A stretch of DNA of 64,000 nt, from NCBI RefSeq assembly GCF_003711805.1, contig NZ_QXCP01000007.1, positions 1,070 to 65,069 of the forward strand. Reading direction: 5' to 3'. The notes under the pieces were generated by a model. It did not search any database. It saw only the letters and a program-made list of their open reading frames with translations, and had not been told where the DNA came from. Positions within the stretch are counted from its first letter, which is position 1. Every line of letters starts with the position of its first letter. Shown piece after piece: positions 25,125-33,396 of the stretch. The translations under genes were made by a program, and so were the position numbers. Source of the stretch: Brachybacterium sp. EE-P12. Lineage in GTDB: Bacteria > Actinomycetota > Actinomycetes > Actinomycetales > Dermabacteraceae.

Positions 25125-27152
25125 ATGACACAGCAGGTCCCCCTCTCCAGCCGCATCAAGCAGATCATCGAGGTCGACGGATTGCGCTTCCGCGACCTCG
25201 ACGGGGACGGCCAGCTCACCCCCTACGAGGACTGGCGCCTGAGCCCTGCCGAGCGCGCCGCGGACCTCGTGGCGCGGATGTCCCCGGACGAGAAGCTCGG
25301 GCTGATGGTCATCAGCTCCCGCCCCATGGGCATCTCGCAGCGGAACAAGGACCTCACCAGCCACGACGGTGCGCTGGACGAGCAGCACCTGCCGATCAAG
25401 CTCGACCCGCACACGAGCGCCGGCATTCCCTTCCAGGGCACCACCGAGATGATCCGCGGCATGCACATGCGGCACTTCATCATGCGCGAGGAGCCCACCG
25501 GCTCGCGGATCGCCACCTGGATCAACGCGATGAACGAGGTGGCGGAGGGGACCCGCTGGGGCATCCCGGTGATCGTCGCGGCGAACTCGAAGAACGAGAC
25601 CGGCGGCTTCAAGATGGGCGGCACTCCCGAGGACCAGCCCTTCGCCCAGTGGCCGGGCACGCTGGGTCTCGCGGCGGCCGGGTCCCTGGAGGTGATCGAG
25701 TCCTTCGCCGCGCATTCGCGTCGGGAGTGGGTCGCCTCCGGCCTGCGCAAGGGCTACATGTACATGGCCGATGTGCTCACCGATCCGCGCTGGTTCCGCG
25801 GTCAGGGCACCCTCGGCGAGGACCCCGAGTTCGTCTCCCGCGCGATCGGCGCGCTCGTGCGCGGCTTCCAGGGTGCGGAGGGGCTGGAGCGGGACGGCGT
25901 CGCCCTGACCACGAAGCACTTCCCCGGCGGCGGCGCGCGCGAGAACGGCACCGACCCCCACTACGCCGAGGGTCGCTTCAACATCTACCCCACCCCCGGA
26001 TCTCTCGAGGAGTACCACCTCCCGCCCTTCCAGGCCGCGATCGATGCGGGCACCTCCTCGGTGATACCCTGCTACGCGATCCCGTCGGATGAGAAGTCCT
26101 CCACCCCGCAGGGACGGGTGAGCGAGTTCGAGCAGGTCGGCTTCGCCTTCAACCGGGAGATCCTCGACCTGCTGCGACAGATGGGCCACCGCGGCTACAT
26201 CAACTCCGACTCCGGCGTGCTCTCGAAGATGGCCTGGGGCGTCGAGGAGCTCACCACCGCCGAGCGCGTGGGCGCGGCCGTGATGGCCGGGACCGACATG
26301 TTCGCCGACACCAACGACGTCGACGCGGTGCGCGAGGCCTACGTCAAGGGGCTGTTCACCTCCCAGCGGCTCGACGAGGCGGCGACCCTGCTGCTCGAGG
26401 AGCTGTTCGCGCTGGGCCTGTTCGAGAACCCCTATGCGGATCCCGAGGAGGCCGACCGCGTGGTCGCGAACCCCGAGGCGACCGCCGCGGCCCTGGAGGC
26501 GCACCGCCGCTCCGTGGTGCTCGCGAAGAACCACGGCTCGGTGCTCCCGCTGCGCCCCGAGCAGCTCGCGGGCAAACGGGTCCATCTCGAGCTGTTCGCC
26601 AAGGACCTGCTGGTGAGGGACCTCGAGGCGCTGCGCCGACAGGTCGCCGCCGCGCATCCGGAGATCGACTTCACCACCGATCATCGCGGCGCGGACGTCG
26701 CGATCGTGCTGCTGGCCCCGTTCATCGGCAGCTACTTCGAGTTCGTGGGAATCGGGGACCTGGCGATCGACGACCACTCCCACGTGGACATCGCCAAGGT
26801 GCGGGAGATCCGCGCGAGCGTGGACACGATGGTCATCGCGCTGGACGCGAAGTTCCCCTGGCTGCTGGACGGCGTCGAGCCGCTCGCCGACGCGCTGCTG
26901 GTCGGCTTCGACACGGACCGCGGCGTGCTGGTCGACGCGGCGCTCGGCGAGTTCGCGCCGACGGGCCGCCTGCCGATCACCTTCCCGGCCGACGCCGCGG
27001 CGATCGCGGTCGACGAGGAGGGCCGCTGCGCCTCCCCGAACGACGTGCCCGGCTTCGCGAAGGAGCAGCACATGGACGGCCGCGCGTACGTGTACGTGGA
27101 CGCCGACGGGAACCGGTACGAGCTGGGGCATGGGCTGAGCTACTCGGCCTGA
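25125..27152 (+). CDS. Glycoside hydrolase family 3 (beta-glucosidase-like) with EF-hand motif
   Basis: A 675-residue GH3 enzyme without a signal peptide, so probably cytoplasmic, releasing glucose or a related sugar from oligosaccharides. The GH3 N-domain includes LTTKHFPGGGA. The candidate nucleophile is D362 in YINSDSGVL. The C-domain starts around residue 460 (RRSVVLAKNHGSVLPL), ending in FPADAAAI and LGHGLSYS. Unusually, an EF-hand loop lies near the start: D24, D26, D28, E35 in DLDGDGQLTPYED. The ATG has AGGAGG 6 nt upstream. It may work with the downstream transporter, though the transporter type argues otherwise. Confidence 0.9.
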   Translation: MTQQVPLSSRIKQIIEVDGLRFRDLDGDGQLTPYEDWRLSPAERAADLVARMSPDEKLGLMVISSRPMGISQRNKDLTSHDGALDEQHLPIKLDPHTSAGIPFQGTTEMIRGMHMRHFIMREEPTGSRIATWINAMNEVAEGTRWGIPVIVAANSKNETGGFKMGGTPEDQPFAQWPGTLGLAAAGSLEVIESFAAHSRREWVASGLRKGYMYMADVLTDPRWFRGQGTLGEDPEFVSRAIGALVRGFQGAEGLERDGVALTTKHFPGGGARENGTDPHYAEGRFNIYPTPGSLEEYHLPPFQAAIDAGTSSVIPCYAIPSDEKSSTPQGRVSEFEQVGFAFNREILDLLRQMGHRGYINSDSGVLSKMAWGVEELTTAERVGAAVMAGTDMFADTNDVDAVREAYVKGLFTSQRLDEAATLLLEELFALGLFENPYADPEEADRVVANPEATAAALEAHRRSVVLAKNHGSVLPLRPEQLAGKRVHLELFAKDLLVRDLEALRRQVAAAHPEIDFTTDHRGADVAIVLLAPFIGSYFEFVGIGDLAIDDHSHVDIAKVREIRASVDTMVIALDAKFPWLLDGVEPLADALLVGFDTDRGVLVDAALGEFAPTGRLPITFPADAAAIAVDEEGRCASPNDVPGFAKEQHMDGRAYVYVDADGNRYELGHGLSYSA

Positions 27153-27312
27153 GCTGCTCGGCCTGACCACCCGGCGGGGCCGTCGCACCGGCGGCGGGCC
27201 CCTTCGTCGGGTCCTCGGCATCCGACCGGGAGCGCAGGGCGACCACCGCACCGTCGGGGCCGAGCCGCGATCGTGAACCGCGATGCCGGCGGCCGCCTCC
27301 TCCCGGCCCGAT

Positions 27313-27358
27313 TTGACCTTCGGACCACTGTGACCTAAATTGCACGGAAAGCGTTTCC
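27313..27358 (+). promoter_or_regulatory. Sigma70-type promoter with LacI-type operator
   Basis: A clear promoter is visible: -35 TTGACC (27313-27318), a 17-nt spacer, and -10 TAAATT (27336-27341). The start point would be near 27347. An operator-like dyad GGAAAGCGTTTCC (27346-27358) overlaps it; the arms GGAAA/TTTCC around a CG-containing centre resemble LacI/GalR-family sites. A repressor bound there would block the transporter operon. No such repressor gene is in the window. Confidence 0.75.
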
Positions 27359-27378
27359 CCAATGAAGTGGAGAACTCC

Positions 27379-28266
27379 GTGACCCAGTTGACCCGGGACT
27401 CGACGACCTCGTCCACCGATGCCTCTGCAGGCGCGTTGGCCAGGAGGTCCCCCGCCCCGAGAGCAGAGAGCGGCGTCCTGCGACTGTGGCGGAGCAGCTG
27501 GCGCGCCCTGGCCTTCCTGGCGGTCGCGGCGGTCGCCTGGTGGCTCGTGACCGCCCGGGGATGGGTCCAGCCGTACATCCTCCCCTCGCCCGGCGAGACC
27601 TTCGGCAACCTGGTCGAGTACACCCCCTACTTCCTCCAGCACACGTGGATCACCACCTACGAGACCGTCCTGGGATTCCTCATCGCCGTCGTGCTCGGGG
27701 AGCTGGTCGCGATCCTCATGGTCCGCTCGAAGAACCTCGAGCTGACGATCTACCCGATCATCCTCGTCGCGCAGGTCATCCCCAAGATCGCCATCGCTCC
27801 CCTGTTCGTGGTCTGGCTCGGATTCGGCATGGGGCCGAAGATCACCGTCGCCGTGCTGATGGCGTTCTTCCCCATCGTGATCTCCGGGCTGGCCGGACTG
27901 AGGTCGGTCGACCCCGAGATCCTGGACCTGGCCAAGACCATGGGGGCGAGCAAGATCAAGACCTTCGCCAAGATCCAGTTCCCCGCTTCGCTCCCCCAGC
28001 TGCTCTCCGGCATGAAGGTCGCTGCGACCCTCGCCGTCACCGGCGCGGTGGTCGGCGAGTTCGTCGGCGGCAACGAGGGCCTCGGATACGTGATCCTCCG
28101 GGCGAACGGCAACATGGACACCGCCACCCTGTTCGCGGCGCTCCTGATCATGTCCGCGATCGGCATCGTGCTCTTCGCGATCATCCAGCTTGCCGAGAAC
28201 CTGCTCATCCCGTGGCACGCCTCGCGACGGTCCGACGGCAGCTCCGCAGTGGTGGCCCAGGCGTGA
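27379..28266 (+). CDS. ABC transporter permease (SsuC/NMT1-type)
   Basis: A 295-residue inner-membrane permease with about six transmembrane segments, of the BPD_transp_1 group that serves nitrate, sulfonate, taurine and pyrimidine-precursor transporters. The EAA-like coupling loop reads GLRSVDPEILDLAKTMGASK, and the C-terminus carries GLGYVILRANG. The GTG at 27379 is chosen because GTGGAG lies about 6 nt upstream; a longer frame to 27340 has no support. The lipoprotein and ATPase genes follow in order. Confidence 0.88.
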   Translation: MTQLTRDSTTSSTDASAGALARRSPAPRAESGVLRLWRSSWRALAFLAVAAVAWWLVTARGWVQPYILPSPGETFGNLVEYTPYFLQHTWITTYETVLGFLIAVVLGELVAILMVRSKNLELTIYPIILVAQVIPKIAIAPLFVVWLGFGMGPKITVAVLMAFFPIVISGLAGLRSVDPEILDLAKTMGASKIKTFAKIQFPASLPQLLSGMKVAATLAVTGAVVGEFVGGNEGLGYVILRANGNMDTATLFAALLIMSAIGIVLFAIIQLAENLLIPWHASRRSDGSSAVVAQA

Positions 28267-28283
28267 GCGAGAGGAGCATGATC

Positions 28284-29312
28284 ATGGAACTCCACACCTC
28301 ACGGCTCAGCCGGCGCCCCGCTCTCGCGGCCGCGGTGCTCGTACCGCTCGGCCTCGCCGCCTGCGGGAACCGCACGGTGACCCGAACCGATGGCAGCACG
28401 ACCACCGTCCGCTTCATGCTCAACTGGTATCCCTACGGTGAGCATGCGCCGTTCTACTACGGAGCGGAACAGGGCATCTTCGAGGAGCACGGGATCGATC
28501 TGCGCATCGAACCCGGCCAGGGCGCCGCGAAGACGACCCAGGCCGTCGGAGCGGGAGAGGTGAACTTCGGCTGGGCGGACACTCCGGTGGTGCTCGGCAA
28601 CATCGACAACGGGGTCGACGTGAAGAGCATCGGGGTCTTCCTCCAGACCACCCCGTCCGCCGTGCAGTTCTTCGCCGACTCGGGGATCGACTCGGCGGAG
28701 GACCTGGCCGGGCTCACCATCGCCACCTCGGCCGGGGACGCACCGACCACCACCTTCCCGCTGTTCCTCGAGGCCGCCGGCCTCGGCGCCGGCGAGGTGA
28801 CCGAACAGAACATCGACCCAGCAGGGAAGAACTCGGCGCTGATCACCGGACAGGTGGACGCCCTCATCGGCTTCGCCCACGACCAGAGCCCGATCATCGC
28901 TGAGGCCAGCGGAAAGACGCTGGACTCGATCAGCTACGCGGACGTCGGGCTGAACTTCTTCAGCAACGGCCTGATCACGTCCGGCGCGCAGATCGCCGCC
29001 GATCGTGACATCGTCCAGGCGATGCTCGACGCCACGTCGAGGTCCTTCGCCGCCGCCCGTGAGGACCCGGAGGCCGCGGTCGCCGCGATGCGCGGCAAGG
29101 ACCCGCAGATCGCGGAGCCGCACGTTCTGCTGGAGCAGTGGAACGGAACCATCGACCTGCTCACCACCGAGAACAGCACGAGCGACGTGCCCGGCACGAA
29201 CACCGAACAGGACTGGGAGACCACCATCTCGATCCTCGCCGACGCGGAGATGATCGGCGCCGACGGGTCCCTCGAGGACTACGTGGACACCGGCTTCACA
29301 CCGGCCACCTGA
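28284..29312 (+). CDS. ABC transporter substrate-binding lipoprotein (NMT1/THI5-like)
   Basis: A 342-residue lipoprotein whose signal ends in LAAC (lipidated cysteine 27). The mature part has the NMT1/SsuA pattern: NWYPYGEHAPFYYGAEQGIFEEHGI, then VGAGEVNFGWADTPVV and a LAGLTIATSAGDAPTT hinge. The family takes up pyrimidine precursors of thiamine, or alkylsulfonates; which one is not decided by sequence. The ATG at 28284 has GAGGAG 7 nt upstream; GTG 28263 and ATG 28278 have poorer spacing. Confidence 0.9.
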   Translation: MELHTSRLSRRPALAAAVLVPLGLAACGNRTVTRTDGSTTTVRFMLNWYPYGEHAPFYYGAEQGIFEEHGIDLRIEPGQGAAKTTQAVGAGEVNFGWADTPVVLGNIDNGVDVKSIGVFLQTTPSAVQFFADSGIDSAEDLAGLTIATSAGDAPTTTFPLFLEAAGLGAGEVTEQNIDPAGKNSALITGQVDALIGFAHDQSPIIAEASGKTLDSISYADVGLNFFSNGLITSGAQIAADRDIVQAMLDATSRSFAAAREDPEAAVAAMRGKDPQIAEPHVLLEQWNGTIDLLTTENSTSDVPGTNTEQDWETTISILADAEMIGADGSLEDYVDTGFTPAT

Positions 29313-29359
29313 GCTCTCCGCTCCCCACCCCGCGCATCTGCCACAGACAAGGACACCCC

Positions 29360-30178
29360 ATGAGCACCGGAACACTCTCACCAGGAACGCACGAGACCAC
29401 CACCTCGACGCCCGCCGTCTCCGTCCGCGACGCCTCGGTCACCTTCAGCTCCCGCCGGAACACGGTCACGGCCCTGTCGAACGCGAACCTCGAGGTGACC
29501 CAGGGGGAGTTCATCTCCATCGTCGGCCCCTCCGGCTGCGGGAAGTCCACCCTCCTGAAGGTCGTCTCCGGCCTCAGCAGCTACTCCTCGGGCGAGGTGG
29601 AGATCAACGGCAGCCCGATCGACGGGCCGCGTCCGGACATCGGCTACGTGTTCCAGCGGCCCGCGCTGCTCGAATGGCGCAACGTGCGCCAGAACATCAT
29701 GCTGCAGGCCGAGATGCGCGGACTCGACATGCAGGCGGCGAACGCACGGTGCGACGAGCTCATCGAGATGGTGGGACTGCAGGACTTCGAGAAATCGCTC
29801 CCCCACGAGCTGTCCGGGGGCATGCAGCAGCGCGTCGCCGTGTGCCGCGCGCTCCTGCACGATCCGGCGATCCTCCTGATGGACGAGCCGCTCGGCGCGC
29901 TCGACGCGCTGACCCGGGAGAAGATGAACGTCGAGCTGAACCGGATCTGGCGCGCGACGGGCACCACCGTCCTGTTCGTCACCCACTCGGTCGCGGAGGC
30001 CGTCTATCTCGCCAACCGCGTCGTGATCATGAGCCCACGTCCCGGACGCATCGTGGAGATCCAAGAGGTGGACCTCCCGGCGGAGCGAGAGTACGGCGCG
30101 ACGATGGCCGATCCCGAGTTCAACCGAGTGGCGAACAGGGTCCGGGACCTGCTCGGCGCCCGCGGTACCCAGGAGTAG
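29360..30178 (+). CDS. ABC transporter ATP-binding protein (SsuB/NMT1-type)
   Basis: A 272-residue ATPase that drives the transporter. Walker A GPSGCGKST (56-64), Q-loop DIGYVFQRPALLEW, signature LSGGMQQRVAVCRA, Walker B ILLMDEPLGALD and the H-loop FVTHSV are all present. The SsuB/TauB-like PLGALDALTRE stretch fits the nitrate/sulfonate/pyrimidine group. The start at 29360 has AAGGA about 7 nt upstream. It is the last gene of the operon and is followed by a bidirectional terminator. Confidence 0.93.
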   Translation: MSTGTLSPGTHETTTSTPAVSVRDASVTFSSRRNTVTALSNANLEVTQGEFISIVGPSGCGKSTLLKVVSGLSSYSSGEVEINGSPIDGPRPDIGYVFQRPALLEWRNVRQNIMLQAEMRGLDMQAANARCDELIEMVGLQDFEKSLPHELSGGMQQRVAVCRALLHDPAILLMDEPLGALDALTREKMNVELNRIWRATGTTVLFVTHSVAEAVYLANRVVIMSPRPGRIVEIQEVDLPAEREYGATMADPEFNRVANRVRDLLGARGTQE

Positions 30179-30202
30179 CAGAGGGCGCTGTCCACGCATG
30201 CG

Positions 30203-30247
30203 AAAAGCCCCCTCCCCCGCGCGTCAGCGCAGGTGAGGGGGCCTTTC
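30203..30247. terminator. Bidirectional terminator between the ABC operon and ssrA
   Basis: GCCCCCTC (30207-30214) pairs with GAGGGGGC (30235-30242), with further bases between. The minus-strand side ends in TTTT, a proper U tract for the leftward ssrA transcript; the plus-strand side has CCTTT after it for the ABC operon. Confidence 0.85.
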
Positions 30248-30263
30248 TCGGTGAGTGCAATCG

Positions 30264-30631
30264 TGGAGCCGGCGGGAATCGAACCCGCGTCCGATAGTGC
30301 GGAGCGAGGACTTCTCCGGGCGCAGTTCGCAATGGCGTTTTCTCAGTCCCGACGCTCGTGCGAACGCGTCGTCGACGGACTCAGTCACTCTGAGGTGTTC
30401 ACCCTTCCCCGGTGACCAGGGTCGGCAGCAGTGGCTCCTTTGATGATGGAACGATCCGGGTCAGGAGCACCCCCGGGGTTCCAGACTGCTAACGCTGATC
30501 AGGCAGCGAGAGCGAAGTCAGTGCGCTTGGGTTCGGCACTTATTGGTTTCCAGAGGACATTAACGAGATGACTCTGGGTTCTCGGCCCGCTTCCCCTCGC
30601 TGGACAGCTACCGTCGAAACCGATCGGCCCC
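30264..30631 (-). ncRNA. ssrA: Transfer-messenger RNA (tmRNA)
   Basis: A 368-nt tmRNA that rescues stalled ribosomes with SmpB. The 5' end GGGGCC at 30631 pairs with GGCTCC at 30270-30265; the conserved GATCGGTTTCGACGG follows the 5' end, and the T arm GGGTTCGATTCCC precedes the 3' end with discriminator A at 30264. The tag frame ends at a stop at 30499-30501 and reads AEPKRTDFALAA, a typical actinobacterial degradation tag ending ALAA. The 3' CCA is not encoded. Confidence 0.96.
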
Positions 30632-30638
30632 TGGCGTG

Positions 30639-30674
30639 GGTACAGCACAGATATCGGCGACCTCGCAGGTCGCC
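30639..30674 (-). promoter_or_regulatory. ssrA promoter with palindrome at the -35 position
   Basis: TGTACC (30644-30639 on the minus strand) is a plausible -10 about 8 nt before the tmRNA. Where a -35 would be, a perfect 8-bp inverted repeat GGCGACCT/AGGTCGCC with a CGC spacer spans 30656-30674. No TTGACA-like sequence is seen, so an activator or repressor may bind there. Confidence 0.5.
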
Positions 30675-30841
30675 CTTGCACTCACTCTTCTGTTCTCAAA
30701 CACCCACTCGGCGCGGGTCTCCCCGCTCCGTGCCCCATCAGTCTAGCGCGCACGCCGCAGGATCTGAAGCGGATATCGCTCAGCCCACGGCGAAGCCGGC
30801 AGGGCTGGACCGTGCCCCCGCCCGCCGGGAGGATGGAGGGC

Positions 30842-31414
30842 ATGTCCAGCTTCGACGCCCCAGGCGTCACGATCCACCTCGACGAGGAGACCCAGCGGGA
30901 GGTCGTCTCGGACCCCGAGGCGCTGCTGGCCTGGTGCCGGTCGCATCCTGCCGATCCGCGCACCGTCGCCTACCTGCGGATGCTGGGCCGGCTCGACGAG
31001 GCGGCGATCGCGGGCCGACAGGCGCTCGCCCAGGAGGTCAGCTCCCCGCTGATGCGAGCCGTGCGCCGCGCCCGCTACGCCCACGTGCTGCAGTGGCAGG
31101 GCGCCTTCGTCGCCGCGGAGGAGCAGCTGGACCTCGCCGCCGAGGAGAGCGGTCTCGAGGATCCCACCTCCCCCTCCTCGCTCAGCATCCTCGCCACCGT
31201 CTTCCAACACCGTGCGAAGTGCCGCTTCGAGCATGCTCTTGCCGAGCAGCGCGATCAGCGTCCGCTGGCCGCGGGGAGGCTGTGGGAGGCCGCGCTCGAG
31301 GACGCGCAGCGGGCGCTGTACATGCGGGAGCGGCTCGGGGTCGCCGAGGAGGACGTGATCGACTCGAGCCGACGGCTGGTGAGGCGTCTGGAGCGGCGCG
31401 ACCTGGAGCGCTGA
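30842..31414 (+). CDS. TPR-like hypothetical protein
   Basis: A 190-residue, mostly helical protein. Repeated helix-turn-helix segments such as VAYLRMLGRLDEAAIAGRQA, ARYAHVLQWQGAFVAAEEQL and ATVFQHRAKCRFEHALAE look like degenerate tetratricopeptide repeats, usually protein-binding. I cannot place it in a named family. The ATG at 30842 has GGGAGG 9 nt upstream; an ATG at 30833 would sit on that site. It lies between ssrA and smpB, on the opposite strand. Confidence 0.65.
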   Translation: MSSFDAPGVTIHLDEETQREVVSDPEALLAWCRSHPADPRTVAYLRMLGRLDEAAIAGRQALAQEVSSPLMRAVRRARYAHVLQWQGAFVAAEEQLDLAAEESGLEDPTSPSSLSILATVFQHRAKCRFEHALAEQRDQRPLAAGRLWEAALEDAQRALYMRERLGVAEEDVIDSSRRLVRRLERRDLER

Positions 31415-31415
31415 G

Positions 31416-31437
31416 CGCCTGAGCCGCGGCTCAGGCG
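31416..31437. terminator. 22-bp palindromic terminator overlapping the smpB stop
   Basis: CGCCTGAGCCG and its exact reverse complement meet at 31426/31427, giving a perfect 22-bp palindrome. It starts just after the TPR-like stop (31414) and overlaps the smpB stop codon (31431-31433), so one element may end both convergent transcripts. Confidence 0.7.
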
Positions 31438-31937
31438 AGCTCGCGGTGGCGGATGGCGCGCTGCGCCTCGCGCAGATCCTGCTTCTCCCGCAGCGTCTGG
31501 CGCTTGTCCCATTCCTTCTTGCCGCGGGCCAGGCCGATCTTGACCTTCGCGTGCGAGCCGAGGAAGTACATCTCCAGCGGCACGATCGTGAAGCCCTTCT
31601 CGCGGGACTTGCTGGCGAGCTTCACGATCTCCTGCTTGTGCATGAGCAGCTTGCGCTTGCGTCGCGCGGCGTGGTTCGTCCAGGTGCCCTTCACGTAAGG
31701 GGCGATGTGGGCGTTGTCCATCCACACCTCGCCGCCCTCGACGTAGCAGTAGCCGTCGATCAGGGAGGCGCCGCGGTCGCGCAGCGACTTGACCTCGGTG
31801 CCGGTCAGGACGATGCCCGCCTCCCAGGTCTGGTCGATGAAGTAGTCGTGCAGCGCCCGCTTGTTCGAGGCGATGAGCTTCTTCTGGGGTCCCTCGTTCG
31901 CGGCGGCCTTCTTCTTGTCGGCCTTCTTCGCGGACAT
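31431..31937 (-). CDS. smpB: SsrA-binding protein SmpB
   Basis: A 168-residue SmpB, the partner of tmRNA in ribosome rescue. Family features are NKRALHDYFIDQTWEAGIVLTGTEVKSLR, then the NHAARRKRKLLMHK segment and a basic C-terminal helix RQTLREKQDLREAQRAIR that occupies the mRNA channel. Length is near the usual 155-165. The ATG has GGAGGA about 3-8 nt upstream. It is not directly next to ssrA: the TPR-like gene lies between. Confidence 0.96.
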   Translation of the reverse strand: MSAKKADKKKAAANEGPQKKLIASNKRALHDYFIDQTWEAGIVLTGTEVKSLRDRGASLIDGYCYVEGGEVWMDNAHIAPYVKGTWTNHAARRKRKLLMHKQEIVKLASKSREKGFTIVPLEMYFLGSHAKVKIGLARGKKEWDKRQTLREKQDLREAQRAIRHRELA

Positions 31938-32068
31938 GGGTCCTCCTTCTCTCCGTCACCGGATGCTGCACCGGGCGGCCGCGGTCGCGGCCGGACGCCC
32001 CAGCGTACGACGTGGCTGCCCAGGATGGCGACTGGTTTCTCCCCCGGCGCACATGCCGGGCTGCGGAC

Positions 32069-33394
32069 TCAGAGGAACTTCGCGGGGTTGACGGCGTTGC
32101 CGTCCTCGTGGGTCTCGAAGTGCAGGTGGCAGCCGGTCGAGGAGCCGGTGGTGCCCACATAGCCGATCTTGTCGCCCGCCGAGACCTGATCGCCGACGGA
32201 CTTCGCGAAGCCCTGCAGGTGGTGGTACGAGGTGGTGACCAGGTGGCCGTTCATCACGCCGTGGCTGAGGATGAGCTTGTTGCCCGCCCCGCTGTTGTGG
32301 GTGGTGGCGATCACGCGACCGGAGTGAGCGGCGCCGACGGGGACTCCGCAGGCGACGGGGAAGTCCACGCCGGCGTGCAGCTTCCGGGTGCCGTAGATCG
32401 GGTGCACGCGCCAGCCGAAGTTCGAGTTCAGCCGGGCGTCGACGGGATGGACCCAGCCGCCGCCGGTGTTCGCGGAGCCGGCGACGGGTGCGTTGCCGCC
32501 GCCGCTGCTCTTGTTCTGCTCGGCCTTCGCCTTGGCCTTCTCCTCGCGCTCGCGCTCCTGGCGGGCGAGCTCCTCGATCTCCTCGTCCAGGGTGGAGCTG
32601 CGCGTCTCGAGGGTCTTCTGATCGCCCTCGTACTTGGTCTTCTTCGTCTCGAGGGCGTCGCGCTGGGTCTTCTGCGTCTCGTAGAGGGAGTCGAGCTCCT
32701 CCTTGGCCTCGGTCGCCTTCTGCTCGGCGACGCGGGTGCGCTCGAGCGCCTCCTCCGCGTCGATCTTGAGCTGCTTGATCTCCTCGCGCACGGCCGTGAG
32801 GCGCTCGGCAGAGTTCTCGGTGACGGACTGGTCGGTGCGCAGGCTGTCCAGGCGGGTGCCCTGGGAGGCCATGGTCAGGCGGTAGTTCATGGAGCGGTCC
32901 ACCGCGTCCTGCGGGGACCGGTTGCCGACGTAGACCGCCGCAGGGCTGGGCAGGCCGCCGCCCTTGTAGGCGGACAGCGCGACCGTGGCGAGCTCGTCGT
33001 CGCTGCGGTCCACCTCCTGCTGGCCCTCCTCGACCTCGCCGGAGAGGCGGCGCTCCTCGTCCTCCGCATCCGTGAGGCGCTCGCCGATCGCGCGGTCCTC
33101 CTCCTGCGCCTCCTCGAGCGCTGCCTGCGCGTCCTCGAGGTCCTGCTGTGCCTCCGGGATGAGCAGCTCGGTCTCGGCGAGCGCGAGATAGGTGTCGGCG
33201 AGCTCCTCGTTGACGTCGTCGAGCTGGATGCGCAGGTCCTCGAGCTGCTGTTCGACCTCGGCGCGCTCGGCGATCTTGTCGTCCTTGCTGCCCTCGGCGG
33301 AGGCCGGGGAGACGGGCCCGGCGAGCATCGGCGCGATCGCCATCGCGGCGGCGGCGATCAGGCACAGGGAGCGGCGGAGGCTTCTGACGGTCAT
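32069..33394 (-). CDS. M23 peptidase with coiled coil (EnvC/RipC-like), partner of FtsEX
   Basis: A 441-residue secreted protein: signal peptide (about 1-33, ending in SPASAEG), a long coiled coil (about 40-290, rich in E, K, Q and L), and a C-terminal LytM/M23 zinc peptidase with FGWRVHPIYGT, HAGVDF and HLHFETHEDG. The conserved H, D and H ligands suggest an active endopeptidase. It directly follows ftsX, overlapping by a few nt at the GTGA junction. In mycobacteria the partner RipC is similarly regulated by FtsEX. The start is ATG 33394; GTG 33400 has poorer spacing. Confidence 0.9.
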   Translation of the reverse strand: MTVRSLRRSLCLIAAAAMAIAPMLAGPVSPASAEGSKDDKIAERAEVEQQLEDLRIQLDDVNEELADTYLALAETELLIPEAQQDLEDAQAALEEAQEEDRAIGERLTDAEDEERRLSGEVEEGQQEVDRSDDELATVALSAYKGGGLPSPAAVYVGNRSPQDAVDRSMNYRLTMASQGTRLDSLRTDQSVTENSAERLTAVREEIKQLKIDAEEALERTRVAEQKATEAKEELDSLYETQKTQRDALETKKTKYEGDQKTLETRSSTLDEEIEELARQEREREEKAKAKAEQNKSSGGGNAPVAGSANTGGGWVHPVDARLNSNFGWRVHPIYGTRKLHAGVDFPVACGVPVGAAHSGRVIATTHNSGAGNKLILSHGVMNGHLVTTSYHHLQGFAKSVGDQVSAGDKIGYVGTTGSSTGCHLHFETHEDGNAVNPAKFL

Positions 33395-33396
33395 GC

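Noticed and set aside
23967..27623. A 1218-residue leftward frame covering the APH-like and GH3 genes.
   Set aside because: Its C-terminal part is the real APH-like protein; the rest is antisense to the GH3 gene.
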